From Pseudomonadota bacterium (lineage in GTDB: Bacteria > Pseudomonadota > Gammaproteobacteria > Burkholderiales > Burkholderiaceae_C), in contig JAGTRL010000011.1 in the NCBI GenBank assembly GCA_018261815.1, forward strand, positions 1 to 33,119: a stretch of DNA of 33,119 bases. The letters run 5' to 3'. Positions 21,223 through 29,873 of the stretch are shown in pieces. Every line of letters starts with the position of its first letter. The stretch's first letter is position 1. The position numbers and the translations under genes are program-made. The notes beneath the pieces are model-generated. The model made no database searches and was not told the DNA's origin. It saw only the letters and a list, made by a program, of their open reading frames with translations.

Positions 21223-22722
21223 TCAGGGAATGCGTGAGACGCCGGCCGGCAGGCGCGTCCACGGCAGCGTCGCCGGGTTGGCGGCCATCGGGCCCGGCGC
21301 CACCGCCACCAGGATGTGCGAGGCGATCGGCGTGAACGCGGCGCGGAAGTGCACCGAGCTCTTGTTCACCAGCAGCTTCATGCGTTCGGGCTCGACGCCC
21401 AGAAAACGGAACAGGTCGAGGTCGAGCATCTGGCACTGGCCGCTGACCAGGTTGACGCGGATGCCCTCGATCTCGACACCGGCGCTCAGGCCCAGGTGGG
21501 CGGTGCCGCCGGCCGTCATCGGCCCGTGCATCGGCACCACGCCATCGCTCAGGCTGAGCACCTTGAAGCGGCCGGACACCGGCGGGTCGCTGAGCTGGCC
21601 GTCGAAGCAACGCACCGCCTTGCCCACCGACAGATCGATCTCCGCGCCGATGCCGACGGCATGCGCGATGCCCGCCGCGGCCGGGTCGTACAGCAGCCCC
21701 AGCGCCACCTGGCCCGGATGACGCCGTCCGGCGCCAGCTGCGCGCAGCGCATGCAGCATGCCGGTGGTGTTGGAATCGGCGCCCGCGCCGGGGTTGTCCT
21801 GCGTGTCGGCAATGACCACCGGCTTGTCGCTGCGATCGGCCAGCGCCAGGGCGCGCTGCACCGCATCGGCAGGGCTCAGCAGGTCCAGCGCCCAGTCGCG
21901 GCGCAGCTCCATCACCTCGTTCGCGACGCGCTGCACTGCCTTGTGCACGGCTTGCGCATCGGGACCGTGGCCGAAGATCACCGGCCCGCATTCGTCGAAG
22001 TCGGCCGCCGGGAAGCCCATCGCGAAGCTCAGGCGCACGCCGCTGCGCTCGTCCAGCTCGCTCAATCGTTCGTACACGCCGCGCGCCGGCTCCATCATCG
22101 TGCACTGCGCATTCAGCGGCAGCAGGAAGGGCAGGCGCACCTGGTGCGTGGCCCAGGGCCGCCCGTGCTGCCACAGCTCGGCCAGCAGATCGGCGCAACG
22201 CGCGCCGGTGTCGGCGCCGTCGACGTGCGGGTAGGTGCGGTAGGCGCTCATCGCGTTGGCATGCTGCAGCATGCGCCGCGTGACGTTGGCATGCAGGTCC
22301 AGGCTGGTGACCAGCGGCATCGTCGCCCCGATCACTGCGCGCAGCCGCTGCAGCAGCTCGCCTTCGGCATCGTCCACGTGCTCGGCCACTGCCGCGCCGT
22401 GCAGGTCGAGGTAGACGACGTCGAAGCCGCCCTTGCGCGCGTCGGCAACGATGTGATCGGCTATGCGCTCGAAGGCGTCGCGCGTGACATGCGCCGACGG
22501 GCTGGCGCCGGCCCAGGCCGAGGGCAGCAGTGTCCAGCCGCGCTGCCGGGCGGCGCGGATGAAGCCGCCCATCGGCAGGCTGGTGCCGCCAAGCCGGTCG
22601 AGCATGGCCTCGCCGCTGCTGAAGGCCGGGAAGGCCGAGCCGCTTTCGAAGGCGGGCCAATCGGCCGGGCTCGGAGCGAAGGTGTTGGTCTCGTGCTGGA
22701 AGCCGGCGACGAAGATGCGCAT
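21223..22722 (-). CDS. M81 family metallopeptidase (MlrC-like)
   Basis: 499 residues, the normal length for MlrC-type proteins. The opening RIFVAGFQHETNTFAP (His10, Glu11) is the family signature. VVYLDLHGAAV and TSLDLHANVT supply further Asp/His metal ligands. The C-terminal MlrC domain (about 300-480) contains VVIADTQDNPGAGADSNTTG and GLLYDPAA. MlrC itself degrades linearised microcystin peptides. Most homologues in Burkholderiales have unknown substrates and occur near peptide or organic-acid transport genes; no transporter is here. Cytoplasmic, no signal peptide. It begins 26 bp after the DUF455 gene stop. Confidence 0.9.
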   Translation of the reverse strand: MRIFVAGFQHETNTFAPSPADWPAFESGSAFPAFSSGEAMLDRLGGTSLPMGGFIRAARQRGWTLLPSAWAGASPSAHVTRDAFERIADHIVADARKGGFDVVYLDLHGAAVAEHVDDAEGELLQRLRAVIGATMPLVTSLDLHANVTRRMLQHANAMSAYRTYPHVDGADTGARCADLLAELWQHGRPWATHQVRLPFLLPLNAQCTMMEPARGVYERLSELDERSGVRLSFAMGFPAADFDECGPVIFGHGPDAQAVHKAVQRVANEVMELRRDWALDLLSPADAVQRALALADRSDKPVVIADTQDNPGAGADSNTTGMLHALRAAGAGRRHPGQVALGLLYDPAAAGIAHAVGIGAEIDLSVGKAVRCFDGQLSDPPVSGRFKVLSLSDGVVPMHGPMTAGGTAHLGLSAGVEIEGIRVNLVSGQCQMLDLDLFRFLGVEPERMKLLVNKSSVHFRAAFTPIASHILVAVAPGPMAANPATLPWTRLPAGVSRIP

Positions 22723-22748
22723 GGGGGCCTGTGTCCGCTTTGGTGGGG

Positions 22749-23543
22749 TCAGGGCGCGATGGTACCCAGCGCGGCCAGTTCGGTTTCGTCGAAGCCGGCC
22801 GCGCGCCGTGCCGGCAGGTTGAAGGGCCCGCGCGGGCGCGGTGCGCCATGACGCACGGCCAGTTCGGCGTAAGTGGCCAGCGGGTCCAGGCCGCGCTGCG
22901 TGCACAGCCACCGATACCAGTGGTTGCCGACGGCCACATGGCCGATCTCGTCGCGCAGGATGATGTCCAGGATCTCGCCGCCGCGCGCATCGCCGGCCGC
23001 CAGCAGCTTGGCCTTGACCGCGGGCGAGGCGTCCAGACCGCGCGCTTCCAGTGTGCGCGGCACCAGCGCCAGCCGCGCCAGCAGGTCGTGGCGCGTGCGC
23101 TCGGCCATCTGCCACAGGCTGTCGTGCGCGTCGAAGTCGCCGTAGCGATAGCCCAGCGCGGCCAGATGGTCGCGCAGCAGTTCGAAGTGCTGCGCCTCCT
23201 CGCGAGCCACCTGCAGCCATTGCCGGTAGAAGGCCTCCGGCAGGCTCGCGAAGCGCCAGCAGATGTCCAGCGCCAGGTCAATGGCATTGAGCTCGATGTG
23301 CGCCAGCGCATGCAGCAGTGCGGCGCGGCCCGGCACGCTGTGGACGGAGCGCGGCTTCAGATGCGTGTGTGCCACCAGTGCCGGGCGCGCAGGCCGGCCG
23401 GGGATGCCAACCGGCTCGGCGAGGATCTCGGCCGCGCCGGCCTCGGCCGATGGGGCGAGCTCGCGCACGCCGCGCGCCTTATCATCTGGGTCGCGGCAGC
23501 GCAGCCATCGAAGTGCCTGGTGGCGGGTCGTGAACACCTGCAC
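22749..23543 (-). CDS. DUF455 ferritin-like di-iron protein
   Basis: 264 residues if GTG 23543 is the start. The body is a four-helix ferritin-like bundle with three Glu/His motifs typical of carboxylate-bridged di-iron sites: HIELNAIDLALD, REEAQHFELL and RDEIGHVAVGNHW. The family (DUF455, COG2833) is related to the tRNA hydroxylase MiaE and other di-iron oxygenases, but its reaction is unknown. There is no ATG in frame near the expected N terminus; GTG 23543 and GTG 23537 are both possible, without a convincing ribosome-binding site. The longer upstream frame runs through the thioesterase gene and was discarded. It lies 26 bp after the thioesterase stop. Confidence 0.85.
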   Translation of the reverse strand: MQVFTTRHQALRWLRCRDPDDKARGVRELAPSAEAGAAEILAEPVGIPGRPARPALVAHTHLKPRSVHSVPGRAALLHALAHIELNAIDLALDICWRFASLPEAFYRQWLQVAREEAQHFELLRDHLAALGYRYGDFDAHDSLWQMAERTRHDLLARLALVPRTLEARGLDASPAVKAKLLAAGDARGGEILDIILRDEIGHVAVGNHWYRWLCTQRGLDPLATYAELAVRHGAPRPRGPFNLPARRAAGFDETELAALGTIAP

Positions 23544-23569
23544 ATGGTAGGCGCAAGTTCGGCCGGCCT

Positions 23570-24394
23570 TCAGGTGAAGACCGCCACCACTTGATATCCA
23601 TAGGCGGCGAGTTGCCCGCCCGGCGCCCACAGTCGCGCCGACTGGTTGACGTAGCCACCGTCGACCATCAACGACTCGTTGTCGGCACGCCACCAGCCCT
23701 TGGGTAGGCCCGCGTCCACCGGCCGCAGTTGCAGCTCCCAGGTGACCGAGCTGTTGGCGCTGGGCTGGGTCAGCTGGCCGATCACCGGCGTCGGCGACAG
23801 GTCGCCGAGCAGCACGGACTGCAGCTCGGTGGACACGCTGGCGGCCTCGTCCGGGTTCAGGCGCATGTGGATGCAGCTGGTGTGGCCGTTGCCGCCGCTG
23901 AAGGGCACCGCGCCTTCGGCCCAGCGCATGTCGAAGTGCTCCAGGAAGGCTGGCGCACCGTGCGGCCGGGGTGGGGGCACCGGCAGCGCCTCGGCCTCGT
24001 GCTGCGGTTCGGGCCGCTGCGGCAGGCGCGGGCGCAGTGCTGACGGACGCTCGACACCGAACACGCCCAGCAGCACGGCCGCCACCTGGCCCAGCTGCCG
24101 CACCTGGGCCTGCACCTGGCATACGTTGCGGCCCTGGCGCAGCACGGTGGCCGTGATGTCCACCTCGCCCGGACTCACCGGAGCGACGAAGCAGGTCTGC
24201 AGGGCGCGCAGGCCGACGTCCGCCGGCCAGGCAGCACCGGCCCGGTCGCGCATGGCCACCACGGACAGCGCCGCGATCAGCCCGCCGTAGCAAGTGCGCC
24301 CCTGCAGCCAGTCGTCGGTGACGCCGAAGCGCACTGCTCCATCGACGCTGCGGCGCTGCCCGGCCAGGGTGGAAAAGCGGTTCAAGGCGGTCAT
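23570..24394 (-). CDS. Acyl-CoA thioesterase family protein (double hotdog, TesB-like)
   Basis: 274 residues in two hotdog-like halves. The first half has DWLQGRTCYGGLIAALSVVAM (about 28-48), the central helix of the fold, and FVAPVSPGEVDITATVLRQGRNV, the usual second strand pair. A Pro/Arg-rich linker (about 118-145) precedes the second half: MRWAEGAVPFSGGNG, then WWRADNESLMVDGGYVNQSARLW. Known family role: hydrolysis of acyl-CoA thioesters in the cytoplasm. Substrate chain length is not predictable. GGAG precedes the ATG by 8 bases. It is the first gene of a likely operon with DUF455, M81 and the GH46-like protein, and is divergent from dcp. Confidence 0.82.
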   Translation of the reverse strand: MTALNRFSTLAGQRRSVDGAVRFGVTDDWLQGRTCYGGLIAALSVVAMRDRAGAAWPADVGLRALQTCFVAPVSPGEVDITATVLRQGRNVCQVQAQVRQLGQVAAVLLGVFGVERPSALRPRLPQRPEPQHEAEALPVPPPRPHGAPAFLEHFDMRWAEGAVPFSGGNGHTSCIHMRLNPDEAASVSTELQSVLLGDLSPTPVIGQLTQPSANSSVTWELQLRPVDAGLPKGWWRADNESLMVDGGYVNQSARLWAPGGQLAAYGYQVVAVFT

Positions 24395-24420
24395 TCACAG
24401 GCTCCGTAAGGCTGCCGAGG

Positions 24421-24426
24421 ATTATC
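24421..24426 (-). promoter_or_regulatory. Candidate -10 element for the thioesterase operon
   Basis: On the minus strand GATAAT (one mismatch to TATAAT) lies 27 bp before the thioesterase ATG in a 153-bp divergent spacer. It is the only AT-rich hexamer there. The -35 at 17-18 bp (AAGGGC/CAAGGG) is poor, so it may need an activator. No comparable element was found for dcp in the same spacer. Confidence 0.3.
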
Positions 24427-24547
24427 CCGATGACCTCATGCGAGCCCTTGTTGCCGAGGTGACACCGCGCCGCGATGGCATCATTCGCGCTCGCGCTCCG
24501 GGCGGGGCTTCCCGCCGCTGCCGGAGCCTGCACGGAGCAAGCACCCC

Positions 24548-26644
24548 ATGGACCAGCGTGTCAGTCAGATCGTGTCCCCGAACCCGCTGCTCGAAGATTG
24601 GGGCACGCCCTACGGCCTGCCGCCCTTCGACGCGATCCGCACCGAGCATTTCGTGCCTGCGCTGCAGGTGGCGATGCAGACCAACCGCGAGGAGCTGGAT
24701 GCCATCGCCGCCCAGGCCGAGCCGCCCAGCTTCGACAACACCATTGCCGCCTTCGACCGCTGCGCGCGGCAGCTCGCGAAGATCGAATCGGTGTTCTACA
24801 ACCTCACGGCGTCGCAGACCTCACCCGAGCTGCAGGCGGTGCAGCGCGAGATGGCAGCGCCGCTGTCGGCGCACTACAGCGCGGTGTTCATGCATGCCGG
24901 GCTGTTCAAGCGCGTCGACGCGCTGCATGCGCAGCGCGAGTCCCTGTCGCTGACGGCCGAGCAGCGCCGGTTGCTGGAGCGCACGCACCTGGACTTCGTG
25001 CGCGCCGGCGCCCGCCTGGCGCCCGAGGCACAGGCTCGCTACGCGCAGGTGATGGAGCGGCTGGCCGAACTGACCACGCGCTTCGCGCAGAACGTGCTGC
25101 ACGACGAGGCCTCGTACCAGTTGGTCCTGAAGGGTGAGGCCGATCTCGCCGGGCTGCCCGGCTTCGTGCGCGATGTGGCACGCCATGCGGCCAGCGAGCG
25201 CGGCCTGGCCGACGGCCATGTGATCACGCTGTCTCGATCGTTGATCGTGCCCTTCCTGACCTTCTCCGAGCGGCGCGACCTTCGCGAGCAGGCCTGGCGC
25301 GCCTGGGTCGGCCGCGGAGAGCACGACGGCGAGCACGACAACCGGCCGGTGGCACGTGCCATCCTCGAGCTGCGCGCCGAGCAGGCTGCGCTGCACGGCC
25401 ATGCCAGCTATGCCGACTTCGCGCTCACCGACAGCATGGCCGGCACGCGCGACGCGGTGCACAAGCTGCTCGACGATGTCTGGCCGCGCGCGCTGGCGGC
25501 GGTGCAGCGCGAGCGCGAGGAGCTGCAGCAGGTCAAGCGCGAGCACTCGCCCGCCGCCGCAGCGCAGCCCATCGAGGCCTGGGACTGGCGCTACTGGGCC
25601 GAGAAGGTGCGCCAGCAGCGTTACGCGCTCGACGATGCGCAGATCAAGCCCTACTTCCCGCTGCCGCGCGTGGTGCAGGCGGCCTTCGACTGCGCGCATC
25701 GGTTGTTTGGGCTGAGCTTCACCCCCCGCGCCGACCTGCCCGTCTACCACCCCGATGTCAAGGCCTACGAGGTGCGCAATGCCGCCGGCGCGGTGGTGGC
25801 CGTCTTCCTGCAGGACAACTTCGCGCGCGCCACCAAACGCAGTGGTGCGTGGATGAGCACGCTGCGCCAGCAAAGCCGCAATGAACCCGGTGGCCGGGAC
25901 GCGATGGCGGTGGTGCTGAACAACAACAATTTCGCCAAGGGCGCGCCCGGGGCGCCGACGCTGCTGTCGATGGAGGATGCGCGCACGCTGTTCCACGAGT
26001 TCGGCCACGGCCTGCACGGCATGTTGTCCGACGTGACCTACGAGCGGCTTTCGGGCACCAGCGTGCTGAAGGATTTCGTCGAGCTGCCCTCGCAGCTGTT
26101 CGAACACTGGCTGTCCGAGCCGGCCGTGCTGAAGCAGCATGCGCGGCATTGGCAGACCGATGAGCCGATCCCCGATGCGCTGATCGAACGCATGCAGGCG
26201 GCAAGGCGCTTCAACCAGGGCTACGAGACGGTGCGCTACTGCGCCAGCACCCATGCCGACATGGCGGTGCACTCGCTGCCGCTCGAACAGATCCCGGCCG
26301 ACGTGAGTGCCTGGGAAGCCGACCAACTGCGCCGCCTGGGCCTGCCCGATGGCGTCGGCATGAACCACCGGCTGGTGCATTTCCAGCACCTGTTCTCCAG
26401 CTCGGGTTATGCGGCGGGCTACTACGTTTACCTGTGGGCCGAGGTGCTGGACGCCGACGGCTACGAGGCCTTCAAGGAAGCCGGCGATCCCTTCGACCCG
26501 CGCGTGGCCGGGTTGCTGCGCCGCTATGTCTATGCCAGCGGCAACAGCATCGAGCCCGGTGCGGCCTATGCCTCCTTCCGTGGCCGCGGCCCGACGGTCG
26601 AGCCGCTGTTGCGCAAGCGCGGCCTGCTCGAGACGGTGGATTGA
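24548..26644 (+). CDS. M3 family zinc peptidase, peptidyl-dipeptidase Dcp type
   Basis: 698 residues. The helical N-terminal half begins NPLLEDWGTPYGLPPFDAIR, typical of Dcp. The zinc site is HEFGH (483-487) with the third ligand Glu512 in DFVELPSQ, 25 residues on, as in M3 peptidases (thimet oligopeptidase, OpdA, Dcp). The C terminus, SFRGRGPTVEPLLRKRGL, is also Dcp-like; OpdA-type enzymes differ there. Known role: cytoplasmic cleavage of short peptides, for Dcp removing C-terminal dipeptides. GGAG lies about 10 bases before the ATG. Monocistronic, with its stop 3 bases from the convergent kinase gene. Dcp and oligopeptidase A are close, so I leave the gene symbol blank. Confidence 0.9.
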   Translation: MDQRVSQIVSPNPLLEDWGTPYGLPPFDAIRTEHFVPALQVAMQTNREELDAIAAQAEPPSFDNTIAAFDRCARQLAKIESVFYNLTASQTSPELQAVQREMAAPLSAHYSAVFMHAGLFKRVDALHAQRESLSLTAEQRRLLERTHLDFVRAGARLAPEAQARYAQVMERLAELTTRFAQNVLHDEASYQLVLKGEADLAGLPGFVRDVARHAASERGLADGHVITLSRSLIVPFLTFSERRDLREQAWRAWVGRGEHDGEHDNRPVARAILELRAEQAALHGHASYADFALTDSMAGTRDAVHKLLDDVWPRALAAVQREREELQQVKREHSPAAAAQPIEAWDWRYWAEKVRQQRYALDDAQIKPYFPLPRVVQAAFDCAHRLFGLSFTPRADLPVYHPDVKAYEVRNAAGAVVAVFLQDNFARATKRSGAWMSTLRQQSRNEPGGRDAMAVVLNNNNFAKGAPGAPTLLSMEDARTLFHEFGHGLHGMLSDVTYERLSGTSVLKDFVELPSQLFEHWLSEPAVLKQHARHWQTDEPIPDALIERMQAARRFNQGYETVRYCASTHADMAVHSLPLEQIPADVSAWEADQLRRLGLPDGVGMNHRLVHFQHLFSSSGYAAGYYVYLWAEVLDADGYEAFKEAGDPFDPRVAGLLRRYVYASGNSIEPGAAYASFRGRGPTVEPLLRKRGLLETVD

Positions 26645-26647
26645 ACC

Positions 26648-29600
26648 TCAGCCCGGCGCACCGAAGATCGACTCCAGCGAGCGCATGAACACGCGCAGGT
26701 CCAGCGGCTTGGTCCAGTAGTCGTCGAAGCCGGCCTTCAGCGCGCGCTCGATGTCCTCGGGCATGGCATTGGCCGACAGCGAGATGCAGGGGATGGCGGC
26801 CGTGGCTTCGTCGGCGCGCAGCCGGCGCAGCACCTCGTGGCCGTCGATGTCGGGCAACTGCATGTCCACCAGGATCAGGTCGGGCCGGTGGCTCAGCGCC
26901 AGGCTCACGCCGCTGAGGCCGTCGATGGCGGTGTGCAGCTGCAGGTCGGGCCGCTGCGCCAGCAGCTCCTGCACGATCAGCAGGTTGACCGGGTTGTCCT
27001 CGATATACAGCAGCCGCCCCGGCTGGCCCGCCGGCCGCGAGACCGCCGGTACAGCCACGCTCTCCGAGGCCGGCGTTGCTTCGGCGCTGCCTTGTGCCGA
27101 GCCCTCGGGCAGCCGCACCTCGAACACGCTGCCCTGATCGGGTGCGCTGCGTGCGTGCACGGTGCCGCCCATGCGTTCGACCAATGCCTTGACGATGGCC
27201 AGGCCGATGCCGGTGCCTTCGATGCCCTCGTTCTCCAGCCCCAGCCGATTGAAGGGCTCGAAGGCCTGCTGCAGCTGCGCTTCGCTCATGCCACGGCCGG
27301 TGTCGCTGACGCGCAGCAGCACGCCATCTTCCGCTGCTTCGGCCTCGACCAGCACCTGGCCGCCTTCGCGGTTGTACTTGACGGCATTGGTCAGCAGGTT
27401 AAGCAGCACCTGGCGCAGGCGCGTGGCATCGGCCAGCGCCACGCCCTCCAGCACGCTGTTGCGCAGCTTGACCTTGCGTTGCCGCGCCTGCCGCTCCACC
27501 AGCGGCAGCGTCTGGGCCACCAGCGCCGGCAGCGGCACGGGCTGCGCGCTGATGCGGATTTCGCCACCTTCCAGGCTGGACAGGTCGAGCACATCGTTGA
27601 TCAGCGACAGCAGGTGCTGACCGGCGCCATGGATCTGCTCCAGCCGGCGCTTGCGCGTCTCGGCCGTGACGCGTTCGCCGTCGGTCAGCAGCAGCTGCGC
27701 GAAACCGAGCACCGCGTTCAGCGGTGTGCGCAGCTCATGGCTCATGCGCGACAGGAACTGCGACTTGGCCCGGCTCTCGCGTTGCGCGAGCAGCTTCTCT
27801 TCGCGCGCGGTCTGCGCCGTGCGCATGTCGGTGATGTCCCAGTTGACGCCGATGCGCCGTGTCAACTGGCCTTGCTCGTCGGGCACCGCGATCGCACGCG
27901 AGGCGATCCAGCGCCACTGCCCGTCGGGCCAGCGCACACGGAACTCCAGGTTCGACAGACGGCCCTCGATCTCGGCCCGGTTCAGGATGCGCAACGTGGC
28001 TTCGCGGTCGTCGGGGTGGACCAGCGCCATGCGCTCGTCCACGCTCAAGGCCTGTGCCCGAGGCTGCAGCCCGCGCAGCCGCCACATCTGCTCGTCCCAG
28101 TGCGACTGACCCGTGGCCAGATCCTGTTCCCAGGTGCCCATGCCGGCGCCGCGCGTGGCCAGTGCCGCCCGCTCGCTGGCCTGGTGCAGCGCGGCCTCGG
28201 CGGTGCGGCGCTCGGTCACGTCCATCAGCACGCCGTAGAAATCGTAGTGGCCGGGCTTGCCCTCCAGCCGCGAATAGCTCAGCACATGGCGCGTCGCGCC
28301 GTCGGTGCGCACGATGCGCATCTCCTGCACCAGGTTGGGCCCGCCGCGCCGCACCCAGGCCCGGTATCGCTGTTGCACCAGCTCGCGGTCGGCCGGGTGC
28401 ACGAAGCGCTGCAGCCACTCCTGCATCGGCAGCGCCTCGGCCTCGGGCGACAGGCCGTGCAGCAAGAAGGTCTGCTCGCTCCAGCGCGGACGGTTGTTCC
28501 CGGCCTCGACGCACCAGTAGCCGATGCCGGCAGCGCGCGTGGTCAGCTCGAACTGACGCATCAGCTCGGTCTGGCGCTTGCCGCTTTCGACGCGCTCGCT
28601 CATGTCCATGCCGACGCCCAGCACCGCCATCGGCTGGCCTTGCGCGTCGCGTTGCACCACGCTGCGCGTCAGCACGTGCCGCCAGCCGCCGTCGGCGTGC
28701 CGGAAGCGCGTCTCCAGATCGACCGGGAGCGAACTCTCGCGCGTGCGCTGCAGGCCCGTCAGCAGCGCCTGCCGATCGTCGGGGTGCGACAGCTCGATCA
28801 GCGCCGCCGCATCCATCGGCTCGGCGCTGCGCGGCCGGCCCAGCAGCTTGAAAGTGCCGTCGCTGAAGTGCACGCGATCGCTTTGCAGGTCATGCCGCCA
28901 GACCGCGATGTTGCCGAGCTCCAGCGCCAGGCTCAGCTGTTGCACCGTCGTGTCGTAGGAGCGGGCCAGGTCCCAGGCCTCGGTGTCGTCCATCAGGATG
29001 CCCAGCACCCGCTCGGGCACGCCGGCCGCTCCGTCCTTGACCACCCATTGCGAATGCACATGGCGTATCACGCCATCGGCGGCGCGCACGCGGTAGCGAT
29101 GCGAATAGGTGCCGGCATGGCGGATCGAATGACGGAAGGCCTGCTTCACGCCGGCCTGGTCCTCGGCCAGGACCGACTCGGAGGCGCGTTCGAAATCGGG
29201 CGTGCCGTCGCCTTCGGACAGGCCCCAGAAGCGGTACATGTGACGGTCCCAGCGGCCCTGCAGGGAGCGGGTGTCGCGCTCCCACACGGCCAGGCGGCCG
29301 AAGTCCTGCGCCAGGTCGAGCAGCTCGGCCAGGCGGCGTGCCTCGGTCGACTGGTGATGCAGCTCGTCCACCGAGCTCCAGTGCGTGGCACGGCGGCCGT
29401 CCGGCAGCACGCTGATCTGGACGCGCCACCAACTGCCGCTCGGTCCACCCACGCGCATGTCGCCCAGCTGGCAGCTGCGGCCTTCGCGCAAGGCGTCCTC
29501 GAGCAGTTGCGTGTCCGGCCCGGACAGGGTCAGCAGCAGTGCGAGACCCTGGCCGCGGCCTTCCGCTGGCGCGCCGCCGGACAGGTCGAGCAGGGTGCGG

Positions 29601-29746
29601 TTGCACCAGGTGATGCGGCCTTGCGCGTCGCACAGCGCGATGGCACAGGCGCTGTGCTGCAGCAGGGCCGTCGCGGTGGCCGCGTCGAGCCCCGACGCGG
29701 CCACCGCGCGGGCCGCCGCAGGCTGGGTTTCGACGTGTTCCGACAT
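26648..29746 (-). CDS. Soluble hybrid sensor histidine kinase with about five PAS domains and a C-terminal receiver
   Basis: 1032 residues with no membrane segment or signal peptide. PAS-like modules start near residues 15, 140, 275, 395 and 525; the last four carry PAC ends such as VLGILMDDTE, VLGVGMDMSER, FYGVLMDVTERR and RIGVNWDITD. The HisKA domain has SHELRTPLNAVLGFAQLL with phospho-acceptor His670. HATPase_c has N-x-x-x-N (LLTNAVKYN), DTGRGM and GTGIGLAIVK. A receiver domain (about 910-1028) has Asp961 in LILVDMQLPDIDG and Lys in the WTKPLDL motif. No HPt domain, so output must go through a separate phosphotransfer protein or regulator. ATG 29746 is chosen; an in-frame TTG at 29767 is possible. 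Ligands unknown; WERD/WRHD-type PAS_3 folds. Confidence 0.93.
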   Translation of the reverse strand: MSEHVETQPAAARAVAASGLDAATATALLQHSACAIALCDAQGRITWCNRTLLDLSGGAPAEGRGQGLALLLTLSGPDTQLLEDALREGRSCQLGDMRVGGPSGSWWRVQISVLPDGRRATHWSSVDELHHQSTEARRLAELLDLAQDFGRLAVWERDTRSLQGRWDRHMYRFWGLSEGDGTPDFERASESVLAEDQAGVKQAFRHSIRHAGTYSHRYRVRAADGVIRHVHSQWVVKDGAAGVPERVLGILMDDTEAWDLARSYDTTVQQLSLALELGNIAVWRHDLQSDRVHFSDGTFKLLGRPRSAEPMDAAALIELSHPDDRQALLTGLQRTRESSLPVDLETRFRHADGGWRHVLTRSVVQRDAQGQPMAVLGVGMDMSERVESGKRQTELMRQFELTTRAAGIGYWCVEAGNNRPRWSEQTFLLHGLSPEAEALPMQEWLQRFVHPADRELVQQRYRAWVRRGGPNLVQEMRIVRTDGATRHVLSYSRLEGKPGHYDFYGVLMDVTERRTAEAALHQASERAALATRGAGMGTWEQDLATGQSHWDEQMWRLRGLQPRAQALSVDERMALVHPDDREATLRILNRAEIEGRLSNLEFRVRWPDGQWRWIASRAIAVPDEQGQLTRRIGVNWDITDMRTAQTAREEKLLAQRESRAKSQFLSRMSHELRTPLNAVLGFAQLLLTDGERVTAETRKRRLEQIHGAGQHLLSLINDVLDLSSLEGGEIRISAQPVPLPALVAQTLPLVERQARQRKVKLRNSVLEGVALADATRLRQVLLNLLTNAVKYNREGGQVLVEAEAAEDGVLLRVSDTGRGMSEAQLQQAFEPFNRLGLENEGIEGTGIGLAIVKALVERMGGTVHARSAPDQGSVFEVRLPEGSAQGSAEATPASESVAVPAVSRPAGQPGRLLYIEDNPVNLLIVQELLAQRPDLQLHTAIDGLSGVSLALSHRPDLILVDMQLPDIDGHEVLRRLRADEATAAIPCISLSANAMPEDIERALKAGFDDYWTKPLDLRVFMRSLESIFGAPG

Positions 29747-29873
29747 GCTGGGGATCGTGCTGGGCAATCATGCAGTCTATGGGATCGGCCTTGCGCCGCC
29801 GCAGCCGTGGCGCGACAGCGAGGAGAATGCACGCACCTGGAGTGCCCGCGGGGCATTGCGTCGGAGGAGCTGG

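Noticed and set aside
20267-23311. 1014-codon minus-strand frame spanning three genes
   Set aside because: Only its last 307 codons are the peptidoglycan-binding/GH46-like gene. The rest is an out-of-frame reading of M81 and DUF455.
29747-29767. TTG start for the histidine kinase (seven more codons)
   Set aside because: Possible but no ribosome-binding site supports it; ATG 29746 is preferred, with modest certainty.
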